Assembly: GCA_019510195.1 (NCBI GenBank)
Contig: JAEKKW010000059.1
Location: forward strand, 1 to 50,986
Direction: 5' to 3'
Source: Lysobacterales bacterium
Lineage (GTDB): Bacteria > Pseudomonadota > Gammaproteobacteria > Xanthomonadales > Xanthomonadaceae
Length of the DNA: 50,986 nt
Notes under the pieces: model-generated
The model's input: the letters and a program-made list of their open reading frames with translations, nothing else
Databases searched by the model: none
Told to the model about the DNA's origin: nothing
Shown: positions 18,179 through 28,872 of the stretch, piece after piece
Position numbering within the stretch: the first letter of the stretch is position 1
How the letters are laid out: each line of letters begins with the position of its first letter
Made by a program: the position numbers and the translations under genes

Positions 18179-18886
18179 TTAACCGCCCAGCACTTCGCGC
18201 AGAAACGGCACTGTCAGCCGCCGCTGCGCCGCCAGCGACGCGCGATCGAGCCGATCGAGCACGTCCATCAAGCTGCCGAGATCGCGATCGCAACGCCGCA
18301 TCAACCATTCGGCGGAAGCATCATCCAGCGTCAATCCACGCTGCGCCGCACGTGCCCGCAACAACTCCAGACGCTGCGTTTCATCCAACACAGGCAACGG
18401 CAGGCGCGTTGCCTGCGCCAGCCGCGAACGCAGGTCGGGCAAGGCGAATTCCAGCTGCTCCAGCGGCGAGCGCGCGGCGTACAGCAATCGTCCGCCACCG
18501 TCGAGCACCCGATTGTGGAGATCGAACAACGCCACTTCGTCGTCGCGATTCCCGATGACCGCTTCGAGGCCGTCGAGCGCGAGCAGGCGATGCCGTTCGA
18601 ACATCGGCGCGACATCGGCGAGGCTGCCCGCGACCTGCGGCAGGGCGAGATAGGCCGATTCACCACCACTCGCGGCATATGCCGCGATTGCTCCTTTGCT
18701 CGCGGCATGTGCCGCAAGCAACAGGTGCGTCTTGCCGACACCCGCAGGCCCGCTCAGCAGCCAGGCACGATGTCCGCCGCCAATGCCATCCGCCAGCACC
18801 CGTGCCGCCGCACCGACGAACGTGTCGAAGCGAAGATCGGCGCGCGTGGCCAGCGCCAATGGCAATTGGATGCGATGCCGGCTCAC
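18179..18886 (-). CDS. hda: DnaA regulatory inactivator Hda
   Basis: Prevents re-initiation of replication: bound to the DNA-loaded sliding clamp, it stimulates hydrolysis of DnaA-bound ATP. At 235 aa it is an AAA+ module without the DnaA DNA-binding domain, as expected for Hda. The N-terminus carries a clamp-binding-type motif QLPLAL (residues 7-12). Walker A is GPAGVGKTHLLLAA. The Walker B region reads LLALDGLEAVIG, and the Arg-finger region is LRSRLAQATRLPL. The start lies one base after the perM stop on the same strand, so the two are co-transcribed. Annotation as a generic DnaA-related protein is possible, but the clamp motif supports Hda. Confidence 0.92.
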   Translation of the reverse strand: MSRHRIQLPLALATRADLRFDTFVGAAARVLADGIGGGHRAWLLSGPAGVGKTHLLLAAHAASKGAIAAYAASGGESAYLALPQVAGSLADVAPMFERHRLLALDGLEAVIGNRDDEVALFDLHNRVLDGGGRLLYAARSPLEQLEFALPDLRSRLAQATRLPLPVLDETQRLELLRARAAQRGLTLDDASAEWLMRRCDRDLGSLMDVLDRLDRASLAAQRRLTVPFLREVLGG

Positions 18887-18887
18887 T

Positions 18888-20057
18888 TCACTCGGGAATG
18901 TCGATGTCGCTCAGCGCTTCGCCGAGGCTGTCGGGCACGATGATGTGCGACTGCGCGGGTTCGTCGCCGCGATAGAGCTTGCTGGACAGATAGGTCTGGT
19001 GGACGTGGCGCATCAGCACGTTGGCGACCGCCGCCACCGGCAACGCCAGCAACATCCCGAGGAACCCGAACAGCGCCTCGCCCGCCATCACCGCGAAGAT
19101 CACCGACACTTCGCCCAGGCCGATACTCTTGCCGACCAGCTTCGGCGTGAGCACGTAACTTTCCAGCAACTGGCCGACGCCGTACACCGCGAGCACGCCG
19201 ATCAGGTAATGCCAGTCACCGTATTGCGCCAGCGCCGCGCCACTGCCCAGCGTCAGCAAGACCACCGGCCCGAGGTAGGGCACGAACGAACAGACGCCTG
19301 CAAGCAGGCCGATGAGGATGCCGAGTTCGAGGCCGACAACACGCAGGCCCACCGCGTAGATCACGGCCAGGATCAGCATCACCAGCAACTGGCCGCGCAG
19401 GAACGAGCGCAGCACTTCGCTTGATTCCCCGGCCAGGCGATGCACGAGGTCGGTGTGGTCACGCGGCACCAGCGTGGCGACGCGACGAACGACGTCATCC
19501 CAGTCGCGCAGGAAGAAGAAGGTGAGGATCGGGATCAGCACCAGGTTGACTGCCCAGCCGAGCACGCGGAATCCGGAACGCGAGACCACGCCGAGCACGG
19601 TGGTGGCATAACCGCCAGCCTGCTTCCAGTGCTCCTCCAGCCAGCCGGTGATCCGCCCGCTATCCAGCCATTCGCCGATGCGCACGTCGAAATGGTTTTC
19701 GATCCATGGAATCGTGGTCGTCAGGAACCAGTCGCGGTAGCGCGGGAAGGCCGCGATCAGCGTGGCGATCTGGCGTTCGATCAACGGCACCAGTACCAGG
19801 GCCGCGGTCACCACTACCAGCAACATCACCAGATAGACCACCACCACCGCGAGATTGCGCGACAACTTGCGTGCCTGCAGCCGGCGCACGAAGGGATCGC
19901 CCAGCCACGCCAGCAGCAGCGCGACCGCGAACGGCACCAGCACCGAGGCCAGGTGTCCCAGCAGCCACAGGACGGCAAGCGCGATCGCCGCGAACTGCAC
20001 GCGCTGGAAGAATGCAGCGATGCCGGCGAGCGACGCCCGCGGCGAACCCGTGTTCAT
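18888..20057 (-). CDS. PerM/AI-2E family membrane transporter
   Basis: Polytopic inner-membrane protein of the AI-2E exporter superfamily (PerM/YdiK/TqsA). Substrate unknown; autoinducer export is shown for only some members. At 389 aa there are about eight hydrophobic segments: two near the N-terminus (residues 22-55), one around 65-90, and a cluster from about 150. The conserved family stretch near the C-terminus reads [22 protein letters not shown]. The start overlaps the DUF2066 stop by four bases (ATGA) and the stop adjoins hda. A perM-hda pairing is common in related bacteria. Confidence 0.87.
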   Translation of the reverse strand: MNTGSPRASLAGIAAFFQRVQFAAIALAVLWLLGHLASVLVPFAVALLLAWLGDPFVRRLQARKLSRNLAVVVVYLVMLLVVVTAALVLVPLIERQIATLIAAFPRYRDWFLTTTIPWIENHFDVRIGEWLDSGRITGWLEEHWKQAGGYATTVLGVVSRSGFRVLGWAVNLVLIPILTFFFLRDWDDVVRRVATLVPRDHTDLVHRLAGESSEVLRSFLRGQLLVMLILAVIYAVGLRVVGLELGILIGLLAGVCSFVPYLGPVVLLTLGSGAALAQYGDWHYLIGVLAVYGVGQLLESYVLTPKLVGKSIGLGEVSVIFAVMAGEALFGFLGMLLALPVAAVANVLMRHVHQTYLSSKLYRGDEPAQSHIIVPDSLGEALSDIDIPE

Positions 20058-21205
20058 CGCACCCGATAGATGGTGGGCACCGGCACCGGCGTCTTGTCAG
20101 CATCGGTGGACGGCTTGTTGTCGCCGTTGGCGTTGGCATCGCCTGCCGGTGCGGGCGCGGCTTCAGGCACCACCACGCCGCCGTTGGCAGCGATGGTCGC
20201 CAGACCCGCACCACCACCCGCCACCGAGATGCGCAGGTGCATGCCGTCGGAAGTCGCATCCACCGGCACCACGCGCTTGATCTGCGGCTGGCTTTCCAGC
20301 CACGCCATTGCGCGCAGATAGTCTTCGCTGGAATTGATGCCGACCACCTGGATGGTGAAATCGGAAACCTCGTTGCCCGGCTGTTTCGGGATCGGCTTGC
20401 CGGGACGCGCGTATTTGCGAATCAGTGCATCGGCGGCGATGTCGGCGCCCCCGGCCATCGCGGCCCGGGCATCGGCATTGCTGGTGGAGGAACGCGCCAG
20501 CACCTTGCCCTTGTCGACGAAGATCCAGTCGCCACGCCAAGCCGCGCCGGCGCGATAGAGCTTGCCGACCAGCTGCATCGGCGGATCGTAGGCGGCCGAT
20601 GCGCGCGCTACCGCGGCGACGTCGCTGCGCCAGATCGAACCGGCCATCACCTGTTCCGAGGCATTGCCCGACGGCAAGCCGAGGCGATAGCCACGGGCCT
20701 TGGCGCGATCGAGCACCGGACGCGCGGCATTGGCCTGTGGCAGCCCGACCAGACGCGGTCCGCTGCCGTCGTCGATGGCCAGCCACAGCACCGGCTTCGG
20801 GCGCGGCTCCGGCCAGCTTGCCATGCCGGTCTTGCCGACCAGCTCGTTCACCTTGGCCGGATTGAAGCGCACCACCAGCATGGTCTTGAACGTCGGCGCG
20901 CCGGTGGTCGAGACACCTTCGTCCTGGCGGAAGTCGAATCCGGTGACATAGGCCTTGGCGTTGCGGATTTCATCGGCCACGCCGGGCCGGGCGATCGGGT
21001 TGCGTTCGCCGGAGAGACCGCTCAGCACCTTGAGCAGCGCGCGCGAGAAGCCGTTGTTGCGTTCCGCCTCGGACTGGTTGCGTACCGGCACTTCGGTCGC
21101 GTACTGGCCTTCCGCCACGGCACGGTCGCCTTCCACGCGCTGGGCCAGCACCGGCATCGCCAATGCCAGCAGGCACGCGCAGCAGAACAGTTTGAACGCT
21201 CGCAT
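20054..21205 (-). CDS. DUF2066 domain-containing exported protein
   Basis: Function unknown. The start at ATG 21205 has GGGAG 6 bases upstream and opens directly into a signal peptide ([21 protein letters not shown], cut in view near VLA/Q), giving 383 aa. An in-frame extension to 21310 would bury the signal and is rejected. DUF2066 features include the early block [17 protein letters not shown] and the middle [18 protein letters not shown] with [12 protein letters not shown]. The C-terminal 60 residues are Ala/Gly/Pro-rich and poorly conserved. It is the first gene of a three-gene unit with perM and hda, divergent from purM. Confidence 0.82.
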   Translation of the reverse strand: MRAFKLFCCACLLALAMPVLAQRVEGDRAVAEGQYATEVPVRNQSEAERNNGFSRALLKVLSGLSGERNPIARPGVADEIRNAKAYVTGFDFRQDEGVSTTGAPTFKTMLVVRFNPAKVNELVGKTGMASWPEPRPKPVLWLAIDDGSGPRLVGLPQANAARPVLDRAKARGYRLGLPSGNASEQVMAGSIWRSDVAAVARASAAYDPPMQLVGKLYRAGAAWRGDWIFVDKGKVLARSSTSNADARAAMAGGADIAADALIRKYARPGKPIPKQPGNEVSDFTIQVVGINSSEDYLRAMAWLESQPQIKRVVPVDATSDGMHLRISVAGGGAGLATIAANGGVVVPEAAPAPAGDANANGDNKPSTDADKTPVPVPTIYRVR

Positions 21206-21321
21206 CAGGACTCCCGGCAGGCCATCACAGGCACGCACACCCCTGAATGGTGCCGCACGGGGCGTGATGCGTCCATCCCGACGTCCTTCAAAGCCATCCC
21301 GCGCATGCACCGCCGCGGGTT

Positions 21322-21334
21322 AAGTTTTAAACTT
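21322..21334. promoter_or_regulatory. AT-rich inverted repeat in the DUF2066-purM divergent gap
   Basis: AAGTTT-T-AAACTT, a perfect 6-bp inverted repeat 28 bases before the purM start, is the only AT-rich stretch in the gap (21206-21361). It could be a core promoter or an operator; no regulator is implied by sequence. Confidence 0.3.
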
Positions 21335-21361
21335 GCGGGCCGTTTTCCCGGAATTTCCGCC

Positions 21362-22399
21362 GTGCCCCAGACCCCGACGCCCCTGACCTATCGCGACGCC
21401 GGGGTCGACATCGACGCGGGCAACGAAGTGGTCGAAAGGATCAAGCCGCTGGTCCGCCGCACCATGCGCCCGGAAGTGCTGGGCGGCGTCGGCCTGTTCG
21501 GCGGATTGTTCGATCTGGCCGGCCGCTACAAGGAACCGGTGCTGGTCTCGGGCACCGATGGCGTCGGCACCAAGCTGATCCTCGCCAAGCAGCTGGATCG
21601 CCACGACAGCATCGGCCAGGATCTGGTCGCGATGTGCGTCAACGACGTGCTGGTCCAGGGCGCCGAGCCGCTGTTCTTCCTCGACTACTTCGCCACCGGC
21701 AAGCTCGACGTCGAGACCACCGTGAACGTGGTCGCCGGCATTGCGAAAGGCTGCGAGATCGCCGGCTGCGCGCTGATCGGTGGCGAGACCGCCGAGATGC
21801 CCGACATGTATCCGCCGGGCGAATACGACCTCGCCGGTTTCACCGTCGGTGCGGTGGAGAAATCGAAGCTGATCGATTCAAGCAAGGTGCGCACGGGCGA
21901 CGTGCTGATCGGCATCGCCTCCAGTGGTCCGCACTCGAACGGCTATTCGCTGGTGCGCAAGATCCTGCAGCGTGCCGGCAATCCGCTGGACCTCGATGTC
22001 GGCGGCGTCAAACTGGCCGATGCGCTGATGGAACCGACGCGCATCTACGTCAAGCCGGTGCTGGAACTGTTGGCGAAACACGACATCCACGCAATGGCCC
22101 ACGTCACCGGCGGCGCCCTGGTGGAGAAGATCATCCGCGTGGTGCCGAAGGAATTTGGCCTCGACATCGATGCCTCGGCGTGGCCGTTGCCCGCCGTGTT
22201 CGACTGGCTGCAACGCGAAGGCAACGTCCCGCGCGAGGAGATGTGGCGCACCTTCAACTGCGGCATCGGTTTCGTGCTGATGGCTGCGCCCGGCGATGTC
22301 GCCGCGATCGAAGCCAGCCTCGATGGCCAGGACCTGGCCCACTGGCGGATCGGTGAAGTGACGAAGGCGAGCGGCGGCGAACGCCTGCATATCCGCTGA
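21362..22399 (+). CDS. purM: Phosphoribosylformylglycinamidine cyclo-ligase (AIR synthetase) PurM
   Basis: Fifth step of purine synthesis: ATP-dependent ring closure of FGAM to AIR. The GTG start at 21362 gives 345 aa, the same length as E. coli PurM, and aligns its N-terminus ([14 protein letters not shown]). Other family blocks are [67 protein letters not shown] and [11 protein letters not shown]. The frame stays open far upstream, but that part is antisense to DUF2066. It is followed four bases later by purN, the usual pairing. Confidence 0.95.
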   Translation: MPQTPTPLTYRDAGVDIDAGNEVVERIKPLVRRTMRPEVLGGVGLFGGLFDLAGRYKEPVLVSGTDGVGTKLILAKQLDRHDSIGQDLVAMCVNDVLVQGAEPLFFLDYFATGKLDVETTVNVVAGIAKGCEIAGCALIGGETAEMPDMYPPGEYDLAGFTVGAVEKSKLIDSSKVRTGDVLIGIASSGPHSNGYSLVRKILQRAGNPLDLDVGGVKLADALMEPTRIYVKPVLELLAKHDIHAMAHVTGGALVEKIIRVVPKEFGLDIDASAWPLPAVFDWLQREGNVPREEMWRTFNCGIGFVLMAAPGDVAAIEASLDGQDLAHWRIGEVTKASGGERLHIR

Positions 22400-22403
22400 T
22401 CCC

Positions 22404-23063
22404 GTGAGCGCATCCGCTCCCCTGCCGCGCCTCGCGGTGCTGTGTTCGGGACGCGGCAGCAATCTCGGCGCGATCATCAAGGCCATTGACAGCGGGACGC
22501 TGGACGCGGAGGTCGTCGGGGTGTTCTCGGACAGGCCGAAATGCGCCGCCCTGCAACTGGTGCCCGCCACATTGCGCTGGAGCGCGAAACCGGGCGATTT
22601 CGCCAGTCGCGGCGATTTCGACCTGGCATTGGGCGATGCCGTTGCCAACGTGCGTCCGCACTGGGTCGTCTGCGCCGGCTACATGCGCATCCTCGACAGC
22701 GCCTTTGTCGAACGCTTCCGCGGAAGACTGCTGAACATCCATCCATCGCTGCTGCCACGCCATCGCGGACTCGATACCCACCAGCGCGCGCTGGAATCCG
22801 GCGACCGCGAGCACGGCGCCAGCGTCCATTTCGTCATCCCGGAACTCGACGCCGGCGCGGTGATCGCCCAGGTCGTCGTGCCGGTGCAACCGGGCGATAC
22901 GCCGCAGTCGCTGGCCGAACGCGTGCAGGCGCAGGAGCATCACCTGTATCCGGAAGTGCTGCGCTGGGCGGCATCGGGGCGATTGCATGAACATGACGCG
23001 ACCGCGATGCTCGACGGTCATACGCTGTTTACGCCGCGACAGCTAGAGTTCCCGGAATCATGA
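22404..23063 (+). CDS. purN: Phosphoribosylglycinamide formyltransferase PurN
   Basis: Transfers the formyl group of 10-formyltetrahydrofolate to GAR in purine synthesis. At 219 aa with a GTG start at 22404, it shows LAVLCSGRGSNLGAIIKAI (phosphate binding), WVVCAGYMRIL and LLNIHPSLLPRHRG. The catalytic His and Asp lie within EHGASVHFVIPELDAGAVIAQ in shortened view: SVHFV and ELDAG. Its position directly after purM supports the call. The two DUF3108 genes follow on the same strand. Confidence 0.94.
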   Translation: MSASAPLPRLAVLCSGRGSNLGAIIKAIDSGTLDAEVVGVFSDRPKCAALQLVPATLRWSAKPGDFASRGDFDLALGDAVANVRPHWVVCAGYMRILDSAFVERFRGRLLNIHPSLLPRHRGLDTHQRALESGDREHGASVHFVIPELDAGAVIAQVVVPVQPGDTPQSLAERVQAQEHHLYPEVLRWAASGRLHEHDATAMLDGHTLFTPRQLEFPES

Positions 23064-23079
23064 ATACGGGTCTCCTGCC

Positions 23080-23874
23080 GTGAAGCCGATTGTTGCCAGC
23101 GCCCTGGCCGGATTCGCTTGCCTGTTGTCGCCGCTGGCGATCGCCCAGACCGCGCCCGCCACGACCACTCCGCAGGTGGTCGCCGCGCCTGATGCGGCGT
23201 TGCCACCGCTGGCGCGCAAGGTGCTGGTGCCCTTCCGTGCAACTTATTCGGTGGCGCGCAACGGCAGTCCGGCCGGTGTCGCCTCGATGCAGGTGGTCGA
23301 TCTCGGCAACGGTCGCTGGCGGCTCGACCTCGGCATCCGCGGGACCCAGGGACTGGCCGGGCTTGCCGGATTGAATCTCCAGCAAAGCACCGTGTTCGAA
23401 CGCATCGGTGATGCCTTCCGCCCGATCAGTCAGGCGACGATCAAGCACCTGATGCTGAGCAACAAGCGCATCACCGGCACTTATGACTGGTCGCGCAACT
23501 CCGCGCAATGGACTGGCGACGTCAGTTCCAAGCGCCGCACGCCCGTGGCCTTGCAGCCCGGCGACATGAATGCGCTGCTGGTGAATCTCGCCGTGGTCCG
23601 CGATGCCGACGCCGGCAAGGCGCTGCAATATCGCGTGGTCGACAACGGTCGCGCGCGCCTGCAAACCTTCACCACTTCCGCCGCGAAGGAAGTCGTCACC
23701 GTCGGCGATCTCGCCTACGACGCCTGGCGCGTCAGCCGCACCAATGCCGGCAGCGACGGCATGGATGCCTGGGTGTCCGACAACGTGCCGACGCCGGTGC
23801 GCATCGTGCAGAACGACAGCGATACCGGCACACTCGAACTGCTGCTGACCGATTACAAGGGGCCCGCGAAATGA
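23080..23874 (+). CDS. DUF3108 domain-containing exported protein, copy 1
   Basis: Function unknown; members are periplasmic or outer-membrane-associated. At 264 aa (GTG start, 23080) it has a signal peptide (MKPIVASALAGFACLLSPLA, then IAQ/T). DUF3108 features are PFRATYSVARNGSPAG (opening strand), STVFERIGDAFRP, ITGTYDWSRNSAQWTG, PVALQPGDMNALLVNLAVVR and PTPVRIVQNDSDTG. It is homologous along its length to the next gene, which starts inside its stop codon (ATGA). The pair looks like an ancient tandem duplication. It follows purN by 16 bases and may share its transcript. Confidence 0.83.
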   Translation: MKPIVASALAGFACLLSPLAIAQTAPATTTPQVVAAPDAALPPLARKVLVPFRATYSVARNGSPAGVASMQVVDLGNGRWRLDLGIRGTQGLAGLAGLNLQQSTVFERIGDAFRPISQATIKHLMLSNKRITGTYDWSRNSAQWTGDVSSKRRTPVALQPGDMNALLVNLAVVRDADAGKALQYRVVDNGRARLQTFTTSAAKEVVTVGDLAYDAWRVSRTNAGSDGMDAWVSDNVPTPVRIVQNDSDTGTLELLLTDYKGPAK

Positions 23875-24527
23875 AACCGATCTTCAATTCACTGCTGGCC
23901 GTTGGCCTGTTCGCCGCCAGCCTGTCGGCGCACGCCGCGCTCAAGCCGTTCAACGCCAATTACCAGGCCACCTACATGGGCATGGACGCGGTCGGCAAGA
24001 TGACGCTGGTATCGCAGGGTGGCAGCCAGTGGAAATACAGCATGTCGATCGCCGCCAAGGTCGGATCGGCGAAACAGAGCACGACGTTCGAGGATGTCGG
24101 CGGCAGCTGGCGCCCCCTCAGCGGCCAGGACAGCACCAATGTGCTGTTCAGGTCGGACCTGCGCAACGCCAATTACGACTGGGGCAAGCGCGAAGCGACG
24201 TGGTCGGGCAAGGTCAAGCCCGATCGCCGCGGCCCGATCGCGCTGCAGTCCGGTGATGTCGACGCGATGCTGATGAACCTCGCGATCGTCCGCGATGTCG
24301 AGGCCGGCAAGCCGCTGCACTATCGCCTGGTCGACAACGGCAAGGCGAAGATGGTGAGCTTCACCATCGCCGGCAAGGAAACGCTGAGCATCGGCGGCAA
24401 GCAGGTGCAGGCGACCAAGGTCACGGGCGAAGACCTGGTGCTGTGGGTCGCGAACGGCTATCCGGTGCCGGTGCGCATCCACAAGAACCAGGACAACATC
24501 GACCTCAAGCTGCAGAGCGTCGAGTAA
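23871..24527 (+). CDS. DUF3108 domain-containing exported protein, copy 2
   Basis: Paralogue of the upstream gene. The start is ATG 23871, overlapping the previous stop, giving 218 aa. The signal peptide is MKPIFNSLLAVGLFAASLSA (HA/A cleavage). Blocks shared with copy 1: a PFNANYQATYMG opening, STTFEDVGGSWRP, NANYDWGKREATWSG, PIALQSGDVDAMLMNLAIVR, LHYRLVDNGKAKM and YPVPVRIHKNQDN. It lacks the linker that separates signal and domain in copy 1. A longer frame upstream (from 23508) is antisignal shadow within copy 1 and is rejected. R3 begins 14 bases after its stop. Confidence 0.84.
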   Translation: MKPIFNSLLAVGLFAASLSAHAALKPFNANYQATYMGMDAVGKMTLVSQGGSQWKYSMSIAAKVGSAKQSTTFEDVGGSWRPLSGQDSTNVLFRSDLRNANYDWGKREATWSGKVKPDRRGPIALQSGDVDAMLMNLAIVRDVEAGKPLHYRLVDNGKAKMVSFTIAGKETLSIGGKQVQATKVTGEDLVLWVANGYPVPVRIHKNQDNIDLKLQSVE

Positions 24528-24540
24528 GGGCGGGAAACGC

Positions 24541-24686
24541 ATGCGGCGGGATGGTCGGCCACTACGGATGAACCGCACGGCGCCGCCGGTGGTGGCTTTC
24601 TGGTGGCGTGAGAGAGAGCAATAGCCCGCGCGAGTTGTTGCTTTCAAGTCTCCGCAAAACCACAACACGCGCGCTCAGTGGGTGCT
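24541..24686. repeat. Partial, inverted and degenerate copy R3 of the intergenic repeat
   Basis: 24541-24600 matches the reverse complement of R2 positions 18007-18066 with few differences (shared GAACCGCACGGCGCCGCCGG). 24601-24686 is more diverged but still ends in the AACACGCGCG...GGGTGC part of the core. Both TGAATACATCCATGTAGG ends are missing, so this looks like a decayed internal fragment. It occupies the whole gap between the convergent DUF3108 copy 2 and murA. Confidence 0.75.
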
Positions 24687-26223
<1,537 letters not shown>

Positions 26224-26281
26224 CGGCACTACGGGTCCACGGCTACAATGACCGTCACAAGATTAAAGGAAACCCGGGGAA

Positions 26282-27274
26282 ATGTCCGGAACCGGACCCA
26301 CTGCACCAACGACATTCGCGATGAGCGGAAAACGCGTCTTCGCCGTCGAAACCGAAGCCCTGCGCGCGGTTGGCGCCCGCATCGACGGCGACTTCAGCCG
26401 CGCCTGCGAATTGCTGCTGGCCACCCGCGGCCGCGTGGTCTGCGTCGGCATGGGCAAGTCCGGCCACGTCGCCCGCAAGATCGCCGCAACCCTGGCCTCG
26501 ACCGGCACTCCGGCTTTCTTCGTCCATCCGGGCGAGGCCGGCCACGGCGACCTCGGCATGATCACCGACATCGATGCCGTGCTGGCCTTGTCCAACTCCG
26601 GCGAAACCGACGAACTGCTGACGCTGCTGCCGGTGCTGGCGCGCCAGGGCAACGTGCTGGTGGCGATGACCGGTCGTCCCGACTCCACCCTCGCCCGCGA
26701 GGCTGCCGTCCACCTCGACGTCAGCGTGCCCGCCGAAGCCTGCCCGCTCGATCTCGCGCCGACCAGCAGCACCACCGCCGCACTGGCGATGGGCGACGCG
26801 CTGGCGGTCGCCTTGCTGGAAGCGCGCGGCTTCACCGCCGAGGACTTCGCGCGTTCGCACCCCGCCGGCAGCCTCGGTCGCCGCCTGCTGCTGCATATCC
26901 GCGACGTCATGCACAGCGGCGACGCGATCCCGACCGTGCCCGCCAACGCCATCCTCGGCGAAGCGCTGGTGGAAATGAGCCGCAAGCGCCTCGGCATGAC
27001 CGCGGTGGTCGATGACGACCGGCACCTGCTCGGCCTGTTCACCGATGGCGATCTCCGCCGCACCCTCGACGACGCGGGAATCGACATCCGCGCCACCCCG
27101 ATTTCCGCGCTGATGACGAAGACGCCGCACACCGTCTCCGCCGATGCCCTCGCGGTCGAGGCGGCCCGCCTGATGGAAGCGCACAAGATCAACGCGCTGA
27201 TCGTGATCGACGGCGAACGCCGGGTCGTCGGCGCCCTCAATATTCATGACCTGTTGCGCGCCCGCGTGGTGTGA
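26282..27274 (+). CDS. kdsD: Arabinose-5-phosphate isomerase KdsD
   Basis: Converts ribulose 5-phosphate to arabinose 5-phosphate, the first step to Kdo of LPS. At 330 aa it has an N-terminal SIS sugar-isomerase domain (VVCVGMGKSGHVARKIAATL, FFVHPGEAGHGDLGM, LSNSGETDELL, APTSSTTAAL, SHPAGSLGRRL) and two C-terminal CBS domains (about 200-330; DVMHSGDAIPTV and ALMTKTPHTVSA). AAGGA and GGGGA precede the ATG. A TACAAT at 26244-26249 in the 58-base divergent gap could be its -10 box, without a clear -35. First gene of the long kds-lpt-rpoN-PTS run. Confidence 0.95.
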   Translation: MSGTGPTAPTTFAMSGKRVFAVETEALRAVGARIDGDFSRACELLLATRGRVVCVGMGKSGHVARKIAATLASTGTPAFFVHPGEAGHGDLGMITDIDAVLALSNSGETDELLTLLPVLARQGNVLVAMTGRPDSTLAREAAVHLDVSVPAEACPLDLAPTSSTTAALAMGDALAVALLEARGFTAEDFARSHPAGSLGRRLLLHIRDVMHSGDAIPTVPANAILGEALVEMSRKRLGMTAVVDDDRHLLGLFTDGDLRRTLDDAGIDIRATPISALMTKTPHTVSADALAVEAARLMEAHKINALIVIDGERRVVGALNIHDLLRARVV

Positions 27275-27284
27275 TCGGCCATTC

Positions 27285-27827
27285 ATGCATTCCACCCATT
27301 CCCCCGCCCTGCTCGCCCGCGCCGCCCGCATTCGCCTGATCGGCTTCGATGTCGACGGCACGCTGACCGATGGTCGCCTGCTGTTCGACGACCAGGGCCT
27401 CGAATTCAAGAGCTTCCATGCCCAGGACGGCATGGGCCTGGTCCTGCTGCGTGAATCCGGCATCGTCACCGCGTTCGTCACCGCACGACCGAGCCCGCTG
27501 GTGGAACTGCGCGGAAAATCGCTTGGCGTCCACCACATCCACACCCACGAACGCCGCAAGCTGGCGCGCATGCAGGCCATCGCCACCGAGATGGGCATCG
27601 GCATGGACGAGGTCGCCTTCATGGGCGACGACCTGCCCGATCTCGCCACCCTGCGCGCGGTCGGCCTGTCGATCGCGCCCGCCGATGCCCATCCGTGGGT
27701 TCTCGCCGAGGCCGGCTGGATCACGCCGCGCAAGGGCGGGCGCGGCGCCGCCCGCGATGCCTGCGACCTGCTGCTGGCCGCCCATGGCAAGCTCGACGCC
27801 ATCCTCGCCCTGGGAGAACACCCGTGA
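27285..27827 (+). CDS. kdsC: 3-deoxy-D-manno-octulosonate 8-phosphate phosphatase KdsC
   Basis: Removes phosphate from Kdo-8-phosphate to give Kdo. HAD superfamily without a cap domain; the active form is a tetramer. The start at ATG 27285 gives 180 aa; the frame is open to 27246, inside kdsD, but those residues do not match. Motif I is GFDVDGTLTDGRL with both catalytic Asp. Motif II is VTARPSP, and motifs III/IV read GDDLPDLATLRAVGLSIAP. The stop overlaps the GTG start of lptC (GTGA). Confidence 0.95.
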   Translation: MHSTHSPALLARAARIRLIGFDVDGTLTDGRLLFDDQGLEFKSFHAQDGMGLVLLRESGIVTAFVTARPSPLVELRGKSLGVHHIHTHERRKLARMQAIATEMGIGMDEVAFMGDDLPDLATLRAVGLSIAPADAHPWVLAEAGWITPRKGGRGAARDACDLLLAAHGKLDAILALGEHP

Positions 27828-28381
27828 GCTGGCGCGCATGGCTGACCGTGGTGCTGGGCGTGGCCGCCGTGCTGGCTGGCCTGGCGATCTGGAACGAGAG
27901 CAACCACCTCAAGACCCGTGGCCAGGCCGAGTACCGCCCCGATTACGTGCTGACCGACTTCACCATGGTCTCGCTCGACGAACGTGGCAAGGAAGCGCTG
28001 ACGGTGTCGGCGCCGCAGCTGCGCCGCAATCCCGATACCCAGGCGATGGACCTCGATACCCCGACCTTCCTGTTCCCCGACCGCAACAACCGGCGCTGGC
28101 GCGCGACCTCGAAAACGGCCTGGGTCAGCGCCAAGGGCGAGCAGGTGAAGCTGCGCGGCGACGCCGTGATCGACTCGCCGACCGGCAACGCCGACCAGGG
28201 TCGGATTTCCAGCCCGACGCTGGATGTCTTCACCGAGAAGGGCAAGGAACGCGCCACCACCCAGGATCCGGTCGTCATTACCAAGCCGGGCACTATAATC
28301 CGCGGTCGTGGCCTGGACGCGGATTTCAACCAGGATCGCGTCGTGCTCCACAACGAAGTCAGGATCCAGTATGCCCCCTAA
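27824..28381 (+). CDS. lptC: LPS export protein LptC
   Basis: Bitopic inner-membrane protein linking the LptB2FG extractor to the periplasmic LptA bridge. It is 185 aa with a GTG start overlapping kdsC. One N-terminal transmembrane helix (WLTVVLGVAAVLAGLAIW, about 5-22) is followed by a periplasmic OstA/LptC-like beta-jellyroll (YVLTDFTMVSLDERG, VVITKPGTIIRGRGLDADF). The last 11 bases overlap the start of lptA. Position between kdsC and lptA fixes the identity, as LptC sequences are weakly conserved. Confidence 0.92.
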   Translation: MSWRAWLTVVLGVAAVLAGLAIWNESNHLKTRGQAEYRPDYVLTDFTMVSLDERGKEALTVSAPQLRRNPDTQAMDLDTPTFLFPDRNNRRWRATSKTAWVSAKGEQVKLRGDAVIDSPTGNADQGRISSPTLDVFTEKGKERATTQDPVVITKPGTIIRGRGLDADFNQDRVVLHNEVRIQYAP

Positions 28382-28871
28382 GCCGCGCGCCACTTTGACC
28401 TCCTTGCTGCTGATCGCCCTCGCTGCGTCCGCCGTGGTGCAGGCGAAGACCTCCGATCGCAAGCAGCCGACCCAGATCGAGGCGGATCGCGCCGAGTACA
28501 ACACCAAGGCCAACGCGCCGAACGTCCTCGACGGCAATGTCTCGGTGATCCAGGGCACGATGACCGCCAAGGGTGCGCATGCCACCGTCTGGGCGACCAA
28601 CGGCAAGACCAGCCGCATCCTGATGACCGGTTCGCCGGTGGTGCTGACCGAAACCCTCGACGACGGTTCACCGATGAAGGCGACCGCTGCCCAGGTCGAC
28701 TACAACCTCGAGACCGAAGTCGCGGTGTTCACCGGCAATGTGGTGCTGACCCAGCCCAAGGGCACGATGAACAGCGAGAAGGTCACCTACAACATGAAGA
28801 CCGGCACGGTGAACAGTGGCGGCAATGGCCAGCGCGTCAAGATGATCCTGCAGCCGAAGTCGGGCGCCTGA
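28371..28871 (+). CDS. lptA: LPS transport periplasmic protein LptA
   Basis: Forms the periplasmic bridge that carries LPS to the outer membrane. The start at ATG 28371 gives a clear signal peptide ([17 protein letters not shown]) and 166 aa. The OstA jellyroll repeats read [38 protein letters not shown] and [19 protein letters not shown]. The in-frame extension to 28308 lies within lptC and is rejected. It overlaps lptC by 11 bases and lies one base before lptB, so the three lpt genes form a tight operon. Confidence 0.94.
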   Translation: MPPKPRATLTSLLLIALAASAVVQAKTSDRKQPTQIEADRAEYNTKANAPNVLDGNVSVIQGTMTAKGAHATVWATNGKTSRILMTGSPVVLTETLDDGSPMKATAAQVDYNLETEVAVFTGNVVLTQPKGTMNSEKVTYNMKTGTVNSGGNGQRVKMILQPKSGA

Positions 28872-28872
28872 C

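Noticed and set aside
26255-28618. 787-codon minus-strand frame opposite kdsD-kdsC-lptC
   Set aside because: Longest shadow in the window; it spans three certain genes and has no domain of its own.
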